Shown here: piece by piece, positions 7,846 through 13,969 of the stretch
Numbering within the stretch: position 1 is the first letter of the stretch
How the letters are laid out: every line of letters begins with the position of its first letter
From: Pontiellaceae bacterium
Lineage (GTDB): Bacteria > Verrucomicrobiota > Kiritimatiellia > Kiritimatiellales > Tichowtungiaceae
DNA: 14,533 nt
Reading direction: 5' to 3'
Assembly: GCA_029934215.1 (NCBI GenBank)
Contig: JAOZMR010000048.1
Span: 1 to 14,533, forward strand
The notes under the pieces: generated by a model
The model's input: the letters and a program-made list of their open reading frames with translations, nothing else
Told to the model about the DNA's origin: nothing
The model's database searches: none
Position numbers and translations under genes: made by a program

Positions 7846-8030
7846 TTTTGCCGCGAGAGAGCGCAGAGAACACAAAAGAAGGGTTAAATGTTGGTGAAGA
7901 GTTTCGGCAGAATAATGGGACGGGGGTCCAACCATTGGAACTCTTTTTTTAATCGGCAATCGGAAATCTCCATTCGGAAATGCCTTCCCCCCTCTTCCTT
8001 TGTGTTCTCTGCGCTCTCTTGTGGCTAAAA
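7846..8030. repeat. Inverted repeat with GCGCAGAGAACACA core enclosing a palindromic repeat
   Basis: The left arm 7846-7883 and right arm ~7990-8030 are near reverse complements; 19 bp (7856-7874 against 8001-8019) match perfectly, core AGAGCGCAGAGAACACA. The ~125-bp interior contains the TCCAACCATTGGAA palindrome and the CGGCAATCGG half-unit. The whole could extrude as a cruciform or mark nested repeat insertion. Confidence 0.75.
7926..7984 (+). repeat. Palindromic interspersed repeat, copy 2
   Basis: A palindrome GTCCAA-CCA-TTGGAA (7926-7940, one mismatch to the consensus) is followed by a T run, then AATCGGCAATCGGAAAT and CATTCGGAAATGCC. It has the same order as the copies at 417 and 8120. 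Confidence 0.8.
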
Positions 8031-8119
8031 TTCTTCCGCGCATGAACGGTTTTAAGCCCGATTCACCCAAAGAACGAGGCTGGAAGCGCTCGTCTACGTT
8101 TTATGAAATGCCTCCTGTT

Positions 8120-8180
8120 TTCCAAGGTTCGGAACTTTTTTCTCCCAATCGGCAATCGGAAATCTTCAATCGGAAATGCT
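8120..8180 (+). repeat. Palindromic interspersed repeat, copy 3
   Basis: TTCCAA-GGT-TCGGAA (8120-8134, one mismatch in the arms) is followed by a pyrimidine tract, CAATCGGCAATCGGAAAT and CAATCGGAAATGC. Confidence 0.8.
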
Positions 8181-8268
8181 TCCCACCTTTGATATTCGTC
8201 ACTCGCCGCTTTTACGTGTTGAATGTTTGTTGCGAATTTGAGAGTGTTTTTAAAAAAAGGTCGAGAAA

Positions 8269-11199
8269 ATGGATGTAACATTAGATGGAATGGAAACGCT
8301 GGTAAATCGCGAGAGTGGTGCGCATCGCTATTCGTTTTCTGTGGGTGATCGCTTGGGGTCGTATGAGGTGCTTCGACCTTTGGGCGCTGGTGGGATGGGT
8401 GAGGTGTATCTTGTGGAGCATCGCTTGATGCATAAGAGGTATGCGCTGAAGGTGCTTCCTTCCGCTCTTTTTGGGAATGACCAGTTTGTGGATCGCTTCC
8501 GTATCGAGGCCCGTGTGATGGCCGATCTGAATCATCCGAATATCGTGCAGGTTCATCATATGGATGAATTGAACGGGGTTTATTATTTGACTATGGATTA
8601 TGTGGTCGGTCCGGATGGCGAGCCGCAGACTCTTGATGATTTAATCAAAAAGACCGACGGGAAATTAGATGAGTTGATCGTTAAGGAGTTCGTGCTCCAG
8701 ATTTGTAGTGCGCTACGTTATGCGCATGGTTTCCGAGGTAAAGGTGTTGTTCATCGCGATCTCAAGCCTAGCAATATTCTGCTTTCGAAAAATAGGGAGG
8801 AGGAGGGAGGTAAGAGTCTCGCTCACGCTTTTTCTATAAAGATTGCTGATTTTGGATTGGCCAAAGTGGTGGGGGAGGATTATCTGAAAAGCGTGATCGA
8901 GCAATCAGTGAGCCTTTCGTTGAGACCCTCGAACTGTTCGCTGGGCGACAAAAAAACGCTGGTTGAAGGAGAGGTGGATGAGGAGGGCACGTCTGCCAGA
9001 TCCATTCTTGGAACGTATGAATATATGAGTCCTGAGCAGAAGCGAGGAGAGAAAGTTGATGCCCGAAGCGATATTTTTGCGCTGGGTCTCATTCTCTACG
9101 TTATGCTCACTGCACGAAAGCCGGAGGGACGGTGGAAGTTGCCATCGCAACTCGGCTGTTCGCTAGGTTGGGATGCGATTGTTGAACGATGTCTTGAGCC
9201 CGATGCTCACGAACGGGTTCAGAGCGCTGGGGAGTTGCTGGCGTTGACGCAGGGGGTTGTGATATCGAAGGAAACGGGGAGAAAAGAAGAAGAGACTGGG
9301 GACGGGGGCGGGGGCGAGGCGAAGAAAGAGCGTAAGGAGTCGAAAAACTTGAAGAAAAAGGTGTTGTTTGGTTTGGTTGCGTTGCTGGTGGTTGCGGGCT
9401 CGGTAGGTTTTTGGAGCTTGTGGGGTTCGAAGGAGGAGATGGAGCCTCTGGTTGCTGAGCAGGTGAGTACTCCAAACCCGACGATTGTTGAGCCTGAAAA
9501 AAAGATAGAGCCAGAACAGAAGGTTGAAAAGAAAGAGGGACCCAAAAAAAAGGAATTGACGATTGATCTTTCGGAGGCGAAAGATGCGTTGCGCTCGGGC
9601 AATACCGATGCTGCGAAGGAGAAAGTGCAACCCGCTCTAAAGCTGGATTCGAACAACTCTGCGGAATCTGAAATGTTGTTGGATGTTGAAAAAATGGCGG
9701 ACGAACGTAAGGCGCGCACCATAAAGACCGATGCAGAAATGGCTGTGGAAAAAATCCAGAAAGAGATCAGCGATCGCAGGCAGGGGTTTGGGAGCAAGTT
9801 CCAAACCCTGGAAAAACAAATGCGCATTGCGCAGGATGCTTATGCGAGCAAGAGCTGGGTGCAGGCGTTCACTGCATTCACTGGCGTTGAACGCGAGTGT
9901 TCCGCGTTGCTTATACTCGCAGGCGAGAGGCGTGAGTCTGTAGCCTTCCGGAAAGAGATGGAGGGAAAACGCAGAGGCGCGGAGGCGAAGAATGCAGCGG
10001 CATTGGCAAAAAAAGAGTGGGACAACGGCGTGGGGGTCGCTTTACAGGCAGGTAAAGCATTCGAAAATGGAGATTTTGAAGAGGCTTCCAATGGTTGGAA
10101 AAACGCGGCGGAACGGTTCCAAACATCGGAAAAACTGGCTGCTGCCGTTTCTTCGTATCGGAAAGCGAAGGGAGCGTGGGAGGGAAGAATGTCGAATATC
10201 GAACAAAGAATATCGAACACCGAAGTAGAGAGATATGCAGCGGAGGAGTGGACTGCGGCGGAGCGATCGGCTCGGCTGGGTGCGGCGTCGACGAGCGAGC
10301 CTGTGTTGGGTAAAGAACATTATGTGGCGGCACTGGCGAGCTTTAATAAGGCGGTTGAAAAAGCACTTCAACGTATGGTGCCAGAAATGAAATGGACAGC
10401 GCAGCTTGGCGGTGGCGTGGAGATGGAGTTTATGCCGATTGCAGCGGGTACCTTCCAAATGGGCTCGAGTATGGGTGAGGATAACGAAAAACCAGTGCGC
10501 CAAGTCACGTTTGAGAACTCGTTCTGGATGGCGAAGACAGAGGTGACGATTGGGCAATGGAAACGTTTCTTGGAAGAAACGGGGCATACGAAGGGAACGG
10601 ATTGGAGTGACAGCGAATGCCCTCTGAAGAAAAGCGGTACGTCGTATACCTTGACCAAGAATAAGTTCGGGATGAATTTTGAGCAACCTATGGTGGAAAT
10701 AGACTGGAATGCGTCTGTTGAGTTTTGCAAATGGCTGACGACGAGAGAACGGAAGGCTGGACGACTTCCGGCTGGGGATGAATATGTTTTACCCACGGAG
10801 ACTCAGTGGGAGTATGCGTGTCGAGCCGGAACGACGGGGAAATATGCAGGGGATTTGGATGCGTTGGCGTGGTACGGATTAAACAGTGGAAACAAAACGC
10901 ATCCGGTTGGAACGAAGAAAGCGAATGGTTGGGGGTTGCACGATATGCACGGGAATGTTCGGGAGTGGTGTTTGGATGATTGGCATGAGTCGTATGATGG
11001 AGCACCCGCGAATGGTTCTCGATGGGGGGATGGATCGGGCTTTTACCGTGTGAACCGCGGTGGAAGTTGTTACAATAGTGCCGAGAATTGTCGGTCGGCG
11101 TACCGCCCCGGCCTCTCTCCGTCGTACACGTTCCACAATCTCGGCTTCCGCGCCTGTCTTGTTCGCAAGTATGCACCTTTGCCGAAAAGAGAGAAGTAG
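8269..11199 (+). CDS. Transmembrane Ser/Thr kinase with C-terminal FGE-like domain (putative hypervariable receptor kinase 1)
   Basis: This 976-residue protein has four parts. (1) A cytoplasmic Hanks-type kinase, ~31-325, with glycine loop LGAGGMGEVY, Lys61, Glu80, catalytic HRDLKPSN (162-169), DFG (194-196) and GTYEYMSPEQ (248-257), so apparently active; the activation segment is unusually long (~50 residues). (2) One membrane helix, ~365-386, after a Lys-rich stretch. (3) An extracytoplasmic Glu/Lys-rich coiled-coil/TPR-like region, ~430-700. (4) An FGE-sulfatase-type domain, ~708-966, of C-type-lectin fold. The first catalytic Cys of true FGE is absent (GGSCYNSAENCRSA has only the second plus a Cys in the Trp position), so enzyme activity is unlikely and ligand binding more likely. 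Codons 929-957 form a putative DGR variable region. Residues 641-654 derive from an intergenic repeat. The frame reads past the kinase 2-equivalent stop, adding YAPLPKREK. Confidence 0.93.
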   Translation: MDVTLDGMETLVNRESGAHRYSFSVGDRLGSYEVLRPLGAGGMGEVYLVEHRLMHKRYALKVLPSALFGNDQFVDRFRIEARVMADLNHPNIVQVHHMDELNGVYYLTMDYVVGPDGEPQTLDDLIKKTDGKLDELIVKEFVLQICSALRYAHGFRGKGVVHRDLKPSNILLSKNREEEGGKSLAHAFSIKIADFGLAKVVGEDYLKSVIEQSVSLSLRPSNCSLGDKKTLVEGEVDEEGTSARSILGTYEYMSPEQKRGEKVDARSDIFALGLILYVMLTARKPEGRWKLPSQLGCSLGWDAIVERCLEPDAHERVQSAGELLALTQGVVISKETGRKEEETGDGGGGEAKKERKESKNLKKKVLFGLVALLVVAGSVGFWSLWGSKEEMEPLVAEQVSTPNPTIVEPEKKIEPEQKVEKKEGPKKKELTIDLSEAKDALRSGNTDAAKEKVQPALKLDSNNSAESEMLLDVEKMADERKARTIKTDAEMAVEKIQKEISDRRQGFGSKFQTLEKQMRIAQDAYASKSWVQAFTAFTGVERECSALLILAGERRESVAFRKEMEGKRRGAEAKNAAALAKKEWDNGVGVALQAGKAFENGDFEEASNGWKNAAERFQTSEKLAAAVSSYRKAKGAWEGRMSNIEQRISNTEVERYAAEEWTAAERSARLGAASTSEPVLGKEHYVAALASFNKAVEKALQRMVPEMKWTAQLGGGVEMEFMPIAAGTFQMGSSMGEDNEKPVRQVTFENSFWMAKTEVTIGQWKRFLEETGHTKGTDWSDSECPLKKSGTSYTLTKNKFGMNFEQPMVEIDWNASVEFCKWLTTRERKAGRLPAGDEYVLPTETQWEYACRAGTTGKYAGDLDALAWYGLNSGNKTHPVGTKKANGWGLHDMHGNVREWCLDDWHESYDGAPANGSRWGDGSGFYRVNRGGSCYNSAENCRSAYRPGLSPSYTFHNLGFRACLVRKYAPLPKREK
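10191..10231 (+). repeat. Intergenic AATATCGAA repeat inside the kinase 1 reading frame
   Basis: This stretch is about 90% identical to the non-coding repeat at ~13823-13864: TCGAATATCGAACAA, two differing bases, AATATCGAA, then CGAAGTA. In kinase 1 it is read in frame as part of SNIEQRISNTEVE (642-654), in the extracytoplasmic helical region. Confidence 0.85.
11053..11152 (+). other. Putative DGR variable region (VR1) of kinase 1
   Basis: Compared codon by codon with kinase 2 (13136-13235). From codon 929 to 957, 16 codons are identical at all bases, 12 differ in amino acid and one differs only by A/C at a wobble base. Ten of the twelve keep the third base. Ambiguous positions fall where the template could be AAC or AAT; unmutated examples are Asn929 and Asn936. 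The GC-rich tail CTCGGCTTCCGCG (11140-11152) would be the initiation-of-mutagenic-homing end. Confidence 0.75.
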
Positions 11200-11305
11200 T
11201 CGTTTTGAGAAGTGTAATAAGTAAACGGAATTAAAATCCGACTTAATATAAATTAGGTAACCCAGTGAGGAGAATCGTCCCGCTGGGTTTCTTTATGAGG
11301 CTGGA
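11199..11305 (+). repeat. Direct repeat (copy 2), relic of coiled-coil gene end plus terminator
   Basis: This matches 7581-7688. Here the bases that encode Ser-Arg-Phe-Glu-Lys in copy 1 follow the kinase 1 stop and are not translated as part of it; read in the old frame they would give SRFEKCNK and a stop. Confidence 0.9.
11259..11296 (+). terminator. Rho-independent terminator after kinase 1
   Basis: The stem is the same as at 7642-7678: AACCCAGTG (11259-11267) with CGCTGGGTT (11281-11289), then TCTTTATG. A second perfect 10-bp inverted repeat, GAGGCTGGAA (11297-11306) with TTCCAGCCTC (11321-11330), follows directly and could back it up, although it lacks a T run. Confidence 0.8.
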
Positions 11306-11479
11306 ATCGTAGAAGAGTGCTTCCAGCCTCTTCAGCACATAAAAAATGTGTCGAGCCGTCGCTGACATTGTAAAAAAGATTGTCTTTCACCTTTGGAACG
11401 CGGGCGTTTTTTATAGGCTTCCGGATCACAAAAATGGGAATGACATACCAAATGGCAATCGTAGAAAAAAGCGTTCATT

Positions 11480-13255
11480 ATGAAAACACTTGATGACTCA
11501 ATTGGGGATATGAAAACGCTTGTGCGCGAAGGCGTTTCGTCAAGCTCTGGTCAGGAAAACGATGCGTTGCGTGCTGGACAAATTCTGGGACAGTACAAAG
11601 TTCTCAAACTTGTTGGACGTGGCGGAATGGGGCAGGTCTATCTGGTTAAGCATGAGATTTTGCAGACCCGCCACGCGCTAAAACTCCTTCCAAAGGCTGT
11701 GGCGCAAAGCTCGGGGTTTGTGGAGCGTTTCCGGCGAGAAGCGCAGGTGATGGCGAAGCTTCAGCATCCAGGCATCGTTCACGTCACTCATGCAGATGTC
11801 TCCGGCTGGCATCACTACCTGATCATGGATTATATTGATGCTGACGGGAAAGAAACTCCGTTTGATCTTGAGGATGCGCTGGCAGAAGCACCAGATGGAC
11901 GCTTTCCTCCATCAGTGGTGGGTCATCTTGCAGAACAGATTGCGAATGCTGTTTCTTTTGCCCATTCTCGTGGAGTAATTCATCGCGATTTGAAACCGGC
12001 GAACGTACTTCTCTCCTCTAAAAATATCGTTTCAGCATCCGTCAAGCTGACCGATTTTGGCCTTGCAAAACTCGCCGGAGGTGAGTGGGTGCGAAGCATG
12101 ATCGAAGTGAGCAACCAGCAATCGATGTCCATTGGCGGCATGCCAACGCTAGCGGCTCAACCACACTCCGAGCGAAGCACAACCGGATCGATTCTGGGAA
12201 CCTATGAGTATATGAGCCCAGAACAGCGCGAAGGTCGCGAAGCGGATGAGCGATCCGATATTTATTCTTTTGGCGTAATGCTTTACCGAATGTTGACCGG
12301 CAAGCGCATTATGGGTTTTCCAGAAATGCCGTCGCAACTGGTGCCGGATCTAAATCCAGCATGGGATCAACTGATCGTCAAAAGCCTCAAATCCAATGTC
12401 GATGACCGTTTCCAAACCTTGGAAGAATTGAAGGCGGTGTTGCCTACGGAGGAGGGAGTAGCAGAGAGAGTAGAAGAGATAGAAGTGGTAACCGCGAAAG
12501 ATGACTTTGTAGGTTCTGGAGAGGTGCTTTCCGCTCCCAAAGATGGCGAAAAGTGGACAGCAAACCTTGGTTCCGATGTTTGGATGGAGTTTATGCCGAT
12601 TGCATCTGGCAGCTTTGGGATGGGAACAAAGAAAATGTTTTGGAGCGGGAAAAAGATCCATCAGGTCACGTTTGAAAAGCCGTTCTGGATGGCGAAAACA
12701 GAGGTGACGCAGCGACAATACATGCAGTTGACGGGGAGCAACCCGTCGAACTTCCAAGGTTTGGAAAACCCAGTGGAGAAGGTGAGTTGGAACGACGCTA
12801 TGAGTTTTTGCGAGAATCTGACGGAAAGCGAACTGTCGGCGGGACGGCTTTCGGACGGTTTCGAATATAAACTACCGACAGAGGCGCAGTGGGAATATGC
12901 TTGTCGATCCGGAACGACTGGAAAATATGCGGGGAATTTGAATGAGATGGCGTGGTACTACTTGAATAGCGGACGTAAAACGCATCCGGTTGGAACGAAG
13001 AAGGCGAATGACTGGGGGTTACACGACATGCATGGGAATGTGTGGGAATGGTGTTTGGATGATTGGCATGGATCGTATAAAAGTGCGCCAGCGAATGGTT
13101 CAAGATGGGGCGATGGATCTGGCTCTTACCGTGTGCTCCGCGGTGGCAGTTGGCTCGATGATGCCGAGAATTGTCGGTCGGCGTACCGCGGCAGGAACGA
13201 TCCGTCGGGCACGCGCATCAATCTCGGCTTCCGCGTCTGCCTTGTCCGCAAGTAG
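11480..13255 (+). CDS. Soluble Ser/Thr kinase fused to FGE-like domain (putative hypervariable kinase 2)
   Basis: This 591-residue protein has a Hanks-type kinase at ~40-320: GRGGMGQVY (46-54), Lys68, Glu87, HRDLKPAN (168-175), DFG (192-194), TYEYMSPEQ (241-249) and Asp260, all consistent with activity. A short acidic linker (~321-356) leads straight to an FGE-sulfatase-type domain (~357-591) with FMPIASGSFGMG, KLPTEAQWEYACRSG, WGLHDMHGNVWEWC and RGGSWLDDAENCRSAYR. No signal peptide or membrane helix is visible, so the whole protein should be cytoplasmic, unlike kinase 1. The first catalytic FGE Cys is missing, arguing for a binding rather than an oxidase role. Codons 553-581 form the putative DGR variable region. 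The activation segment is extended and Ser/Thr-rich (~195-240), a likely autophosphorylation site. The gene has its own 180-bp upstream gap after the kinase 1 terminator. Confidence 0.93.
   Translation: MKTLDDSIGDMKTLVREGVSSSSGQENDALRAGQILGQYKVLKLVGRGGMGQVYLVKHEILQTRHALKLLPKAVAQSSGFVERFRREAQVMAKLQHPGIVHVTHADVSGWHHYLIMDYIDADGKETPFDLEDALAEAPDGRFPPSVVGHLAEQIANAVSFAHSRGVIHRDLKPANVLLSSKNIVSASVKLTDFGLAKLAGGEWVRSMIEVSNQQSMSIGGMPTLAAQPHSERSTTGSILGTYEYMSPEQREGREADERSDIYSFGVMLYRMLTGKRIMGFPEMPSQLVPDLNPAWDQLIVKSLKSNVDDRFQTLEELKAVLPTEEGVAERVEEIEVVTAKDDFVGSGEVLSAPKDGEKWTANLGSDVWMEFMPIASGSFGMGTKKMFWSGKKIHQVTFEKPFWMAKTEVTQRQYMQLTGSNPSNFQGLENPVEKVSWNDAMSFCENLTESELSAGRLSDGFEYKLPTEAQWEYACRSGTTGKYAGNLNEMAWYYLNSGRKTHPVGTKKANDWGLHDMHGNVWEWCLDDWHGSYKSAPANGSRWGDGSGSYRVLRGGSWLDDAENCRSAYRGRNDPSGTRINLGFRVCLVRK
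13136..13235 (+). other. Putative DGR variable region (VR2) of kinase 2
   Basis: This is the counterpart of VR1. The 27-bp block 13163-13189 equals 11080-11106 exactly, and 13220-13235 equals 11137-11152 exactly. The codons between differ mainly at first and second positions: for example ctc for aac (553), ggc for ccc (571), aac for ctc (573), ggc for tac (577), cgc for ttc (579), atc for cac (580). Asn573 (aac) could be an unmutated template codon. Confidence 0.75.
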
Positions 13256-13256
13256 A

Positions 13257-13285
13257 CACCTTTACAGAAAACAAAAGAAAAGGTG
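13257..13285 (+). other. Small A-rich-loop hairpin just past kinase 2
   Basis: CACCTTT (13257-13263) pairs with AAAGGTG (13279-13285) around a 15-nt A-rich loop, ~35 bp after the variable region. DGR variable regions in studied systems can be followed by a stem-loop needed for homing. The right arm is not conserved after kinase 1, which weakens that reading; it may also be chance. Confidence 0.3.
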
Positions 13286-13297
13286 AGAGGAGCCGGG

Positions 13298-13339
13298 GAG
13301 TGTCAGCGGGCTGACTAGAAGGAAAGCCCGCAGACGCTC
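13298..13339 (+). ncRNA. Strong hairpin, candidate structured RNA or 3' UTR element
   Basis: GAGTGTC-A-GCGGGCT (13298-13312) pairs with AGCCCGC-A-GACGCTC (13325-13339): 15 positions with one A/A mismatch and one G-U pair, loop 12 nt. A competing outer pairing GGGAGT (13296-13301) with ACTCCC (13353-13358) would enclose it, and a terminator follows at 13360. It may be the kinase 2 mRNA 3' end or an independent small RNA; no RNA family is recognised. Confidence 0.45.
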
Positions 13340-13359
13340 ACAGGCGGAACGAACTCCCT

Positions 13360-13382
13360 CCGCCTCCGGCGGCGATTTTTTT
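13360..13382 (+). terminator. Rho-independent terminator downstream of kinase 2
   Basis: CCGCC (13360-13364) and GGCGG (13368-13372) form a tight GC stem with a 3-nt loop, then CGA and seven T (13376-13382). It is the first good terminator after the kinase 2 stop. Confidence 0.65.
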
Positions 13383-13492
13383 AGGCGAGCGGGGTTTTGC
13401 TTTTCTTGAGCAAGTTTTGTTGTGAAAATATAAGGAGAAGATGTTTTGAAATATAGAGTATTTAGTTATCCGATTCCATGCGAAGAGGAGAG

Positions 13493-13596
13493 GGCATTTC
13501 CGAATGGAGATTTCCGATTGAAAGAAAAGGGTTCCAACCCTTGGAAGTATAACTCTTCAAAAAATCGGCAATCGGCAATCTTCAATCGACAATGCC
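13493..13596. repeat. Palindromic interspersed repeat, two-sided copy
   Basis: The centre TTCCAA-CCC-TTGGAA (13532-13546) is flanked on both sides by half-units: ATTTCCGATTG on the left and AATCGGCAATCGGCAAT on the right, ending GGCAT (13493) and ATGCC (13596). This may be the complete form; the other copies keep the centre and one side. Confidence 0.8.
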
Positions 13597-13620
13597 TCCC
13601 CCTCGGCTGTTCTCTCTAGC

Positions 13621-13668
13621 GTTGAAAGCGAAGCGATAAATAATTTTTGTATCCAAAAATAGTGACGA
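13621..13668 (+). repeat. Third copy of the AGCGATAAATAATTTTT repeat core
   Basis: It matches 91-137 at most positions (GAAAGCG-A-AGCGATAAATAATTTTTGTAT then CAAAAATA), in the same orientation as the left arm there. It then diverges, without the ATGAATGAAATT mini-ORF. Confidence 0.8.
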
Positions 13669-13810
13669 AGGAACGTTTCACCGGGTGGTGAAAAAAGTGG
13701 TGAATCGGTGCATGGAATTGGTGCAGAAGAATTTTTACCACCCGCTATCGCTAGAGGAACTTCGGAGGGGAGAGCATTGCCGATTGCCGATTGGGAAAGG
13801 ATAGGAATAA

Positions 13811-13860
13811 CGAATATCAAATATCGAATATCGAACAACCAATATCGAATATCGAAGTAA
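13811..13860 (+). repeat. AATATCGAA tandem-like repeat
   Basis: Imperfect iterations of AATATCGAA separated by short spacers. About 40 bp of it matches the in-frame stretch at 10191-10231 of kinase 1. Confidence 0.8.
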
Positions 13861-13969
13861 GAGGGAGATTGAACCACGAATGGACGCGAATGCACACAAA
13901 TGGGAGGGGGGGAAGATTCGTCAGACACAGCTCCACAGCGATGGGGACGCCTATTATGATCTGTGAATT

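Larger units (their letters stand above)
7689..8268. other. Repeat-rich intergenic region upstream of kinase 1
   Basis: No gene is supported in these 580 bp; reading frames here consist of repeat sequence. It contains a 19-bp perfect inverted repeat (7856-7874 with 8001-8019), two palindromic repeat units (7926-7984, 8120-8180) and GATCC/GGATC arms (7711-7730). The final ~60 bp before kinase 1 should hold its promoter, but I see no convincing -35/-10 pair. A purine run, AAAAAAAGGTCGAG, precedes the ATG. Confidence 0.6.
13383..13969. other. Gene-free region made of interspersed repeats
   Basis: No protein gene is supported here. In order it holds a two-sided palindromic repeat (13493-13596), a third copy of the 91-307 repeat core (13621-13668), a hairpin GGGTGGT...ACCACCC (13683-13743) extended by A5/T5, a CGATTGCCGATTGGG half-unit (13774-13795), the AATATCGAA repeat (13811-13860), and an ACCACGAATGGACGCGAATG-type repeat (~13873-13905). 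Open frames in it are translations of these repeats. Confidence 0.7.

Noticed and set aside
7735..8070. 111-residue minus-strand frame upstream of kinase 1
   Set aside because: It is composed of the inverted repeat and the palindromic repeat; no family resemblance.
11380..11420. Promoter for kinase 2 (TTGTCT ... TTATAG)
   Set aside because: The hexamers are about 26 bp apart, too far for a standard sigma-70 promoter.
10381..13255. Active formylglycine-generating enzyme domains
   Set aside because: The first catalytic Cys of the FGE pair is missing in both proteins; only the second Cys position (ENCRSA) is kept.
13774..13860. CRISPR-like array
   Set aside because: The repeats are short, imperfect and adjacent, without uniform spacers or Cas genes.
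13557..13928. 123-residue minus-strand frame with FDIRY repeats
   Set aside because: It is a translation of the intergenic AATATCGAA and CGGCAATCGG repeats, with no start context or domain.
13256..13969. DGR template repeat hidden downstream of kinase 2
   Set aside because: I looked for the constant cores of the variable region in the intergenic regions and found none; the template is not in this window as far as I can see.
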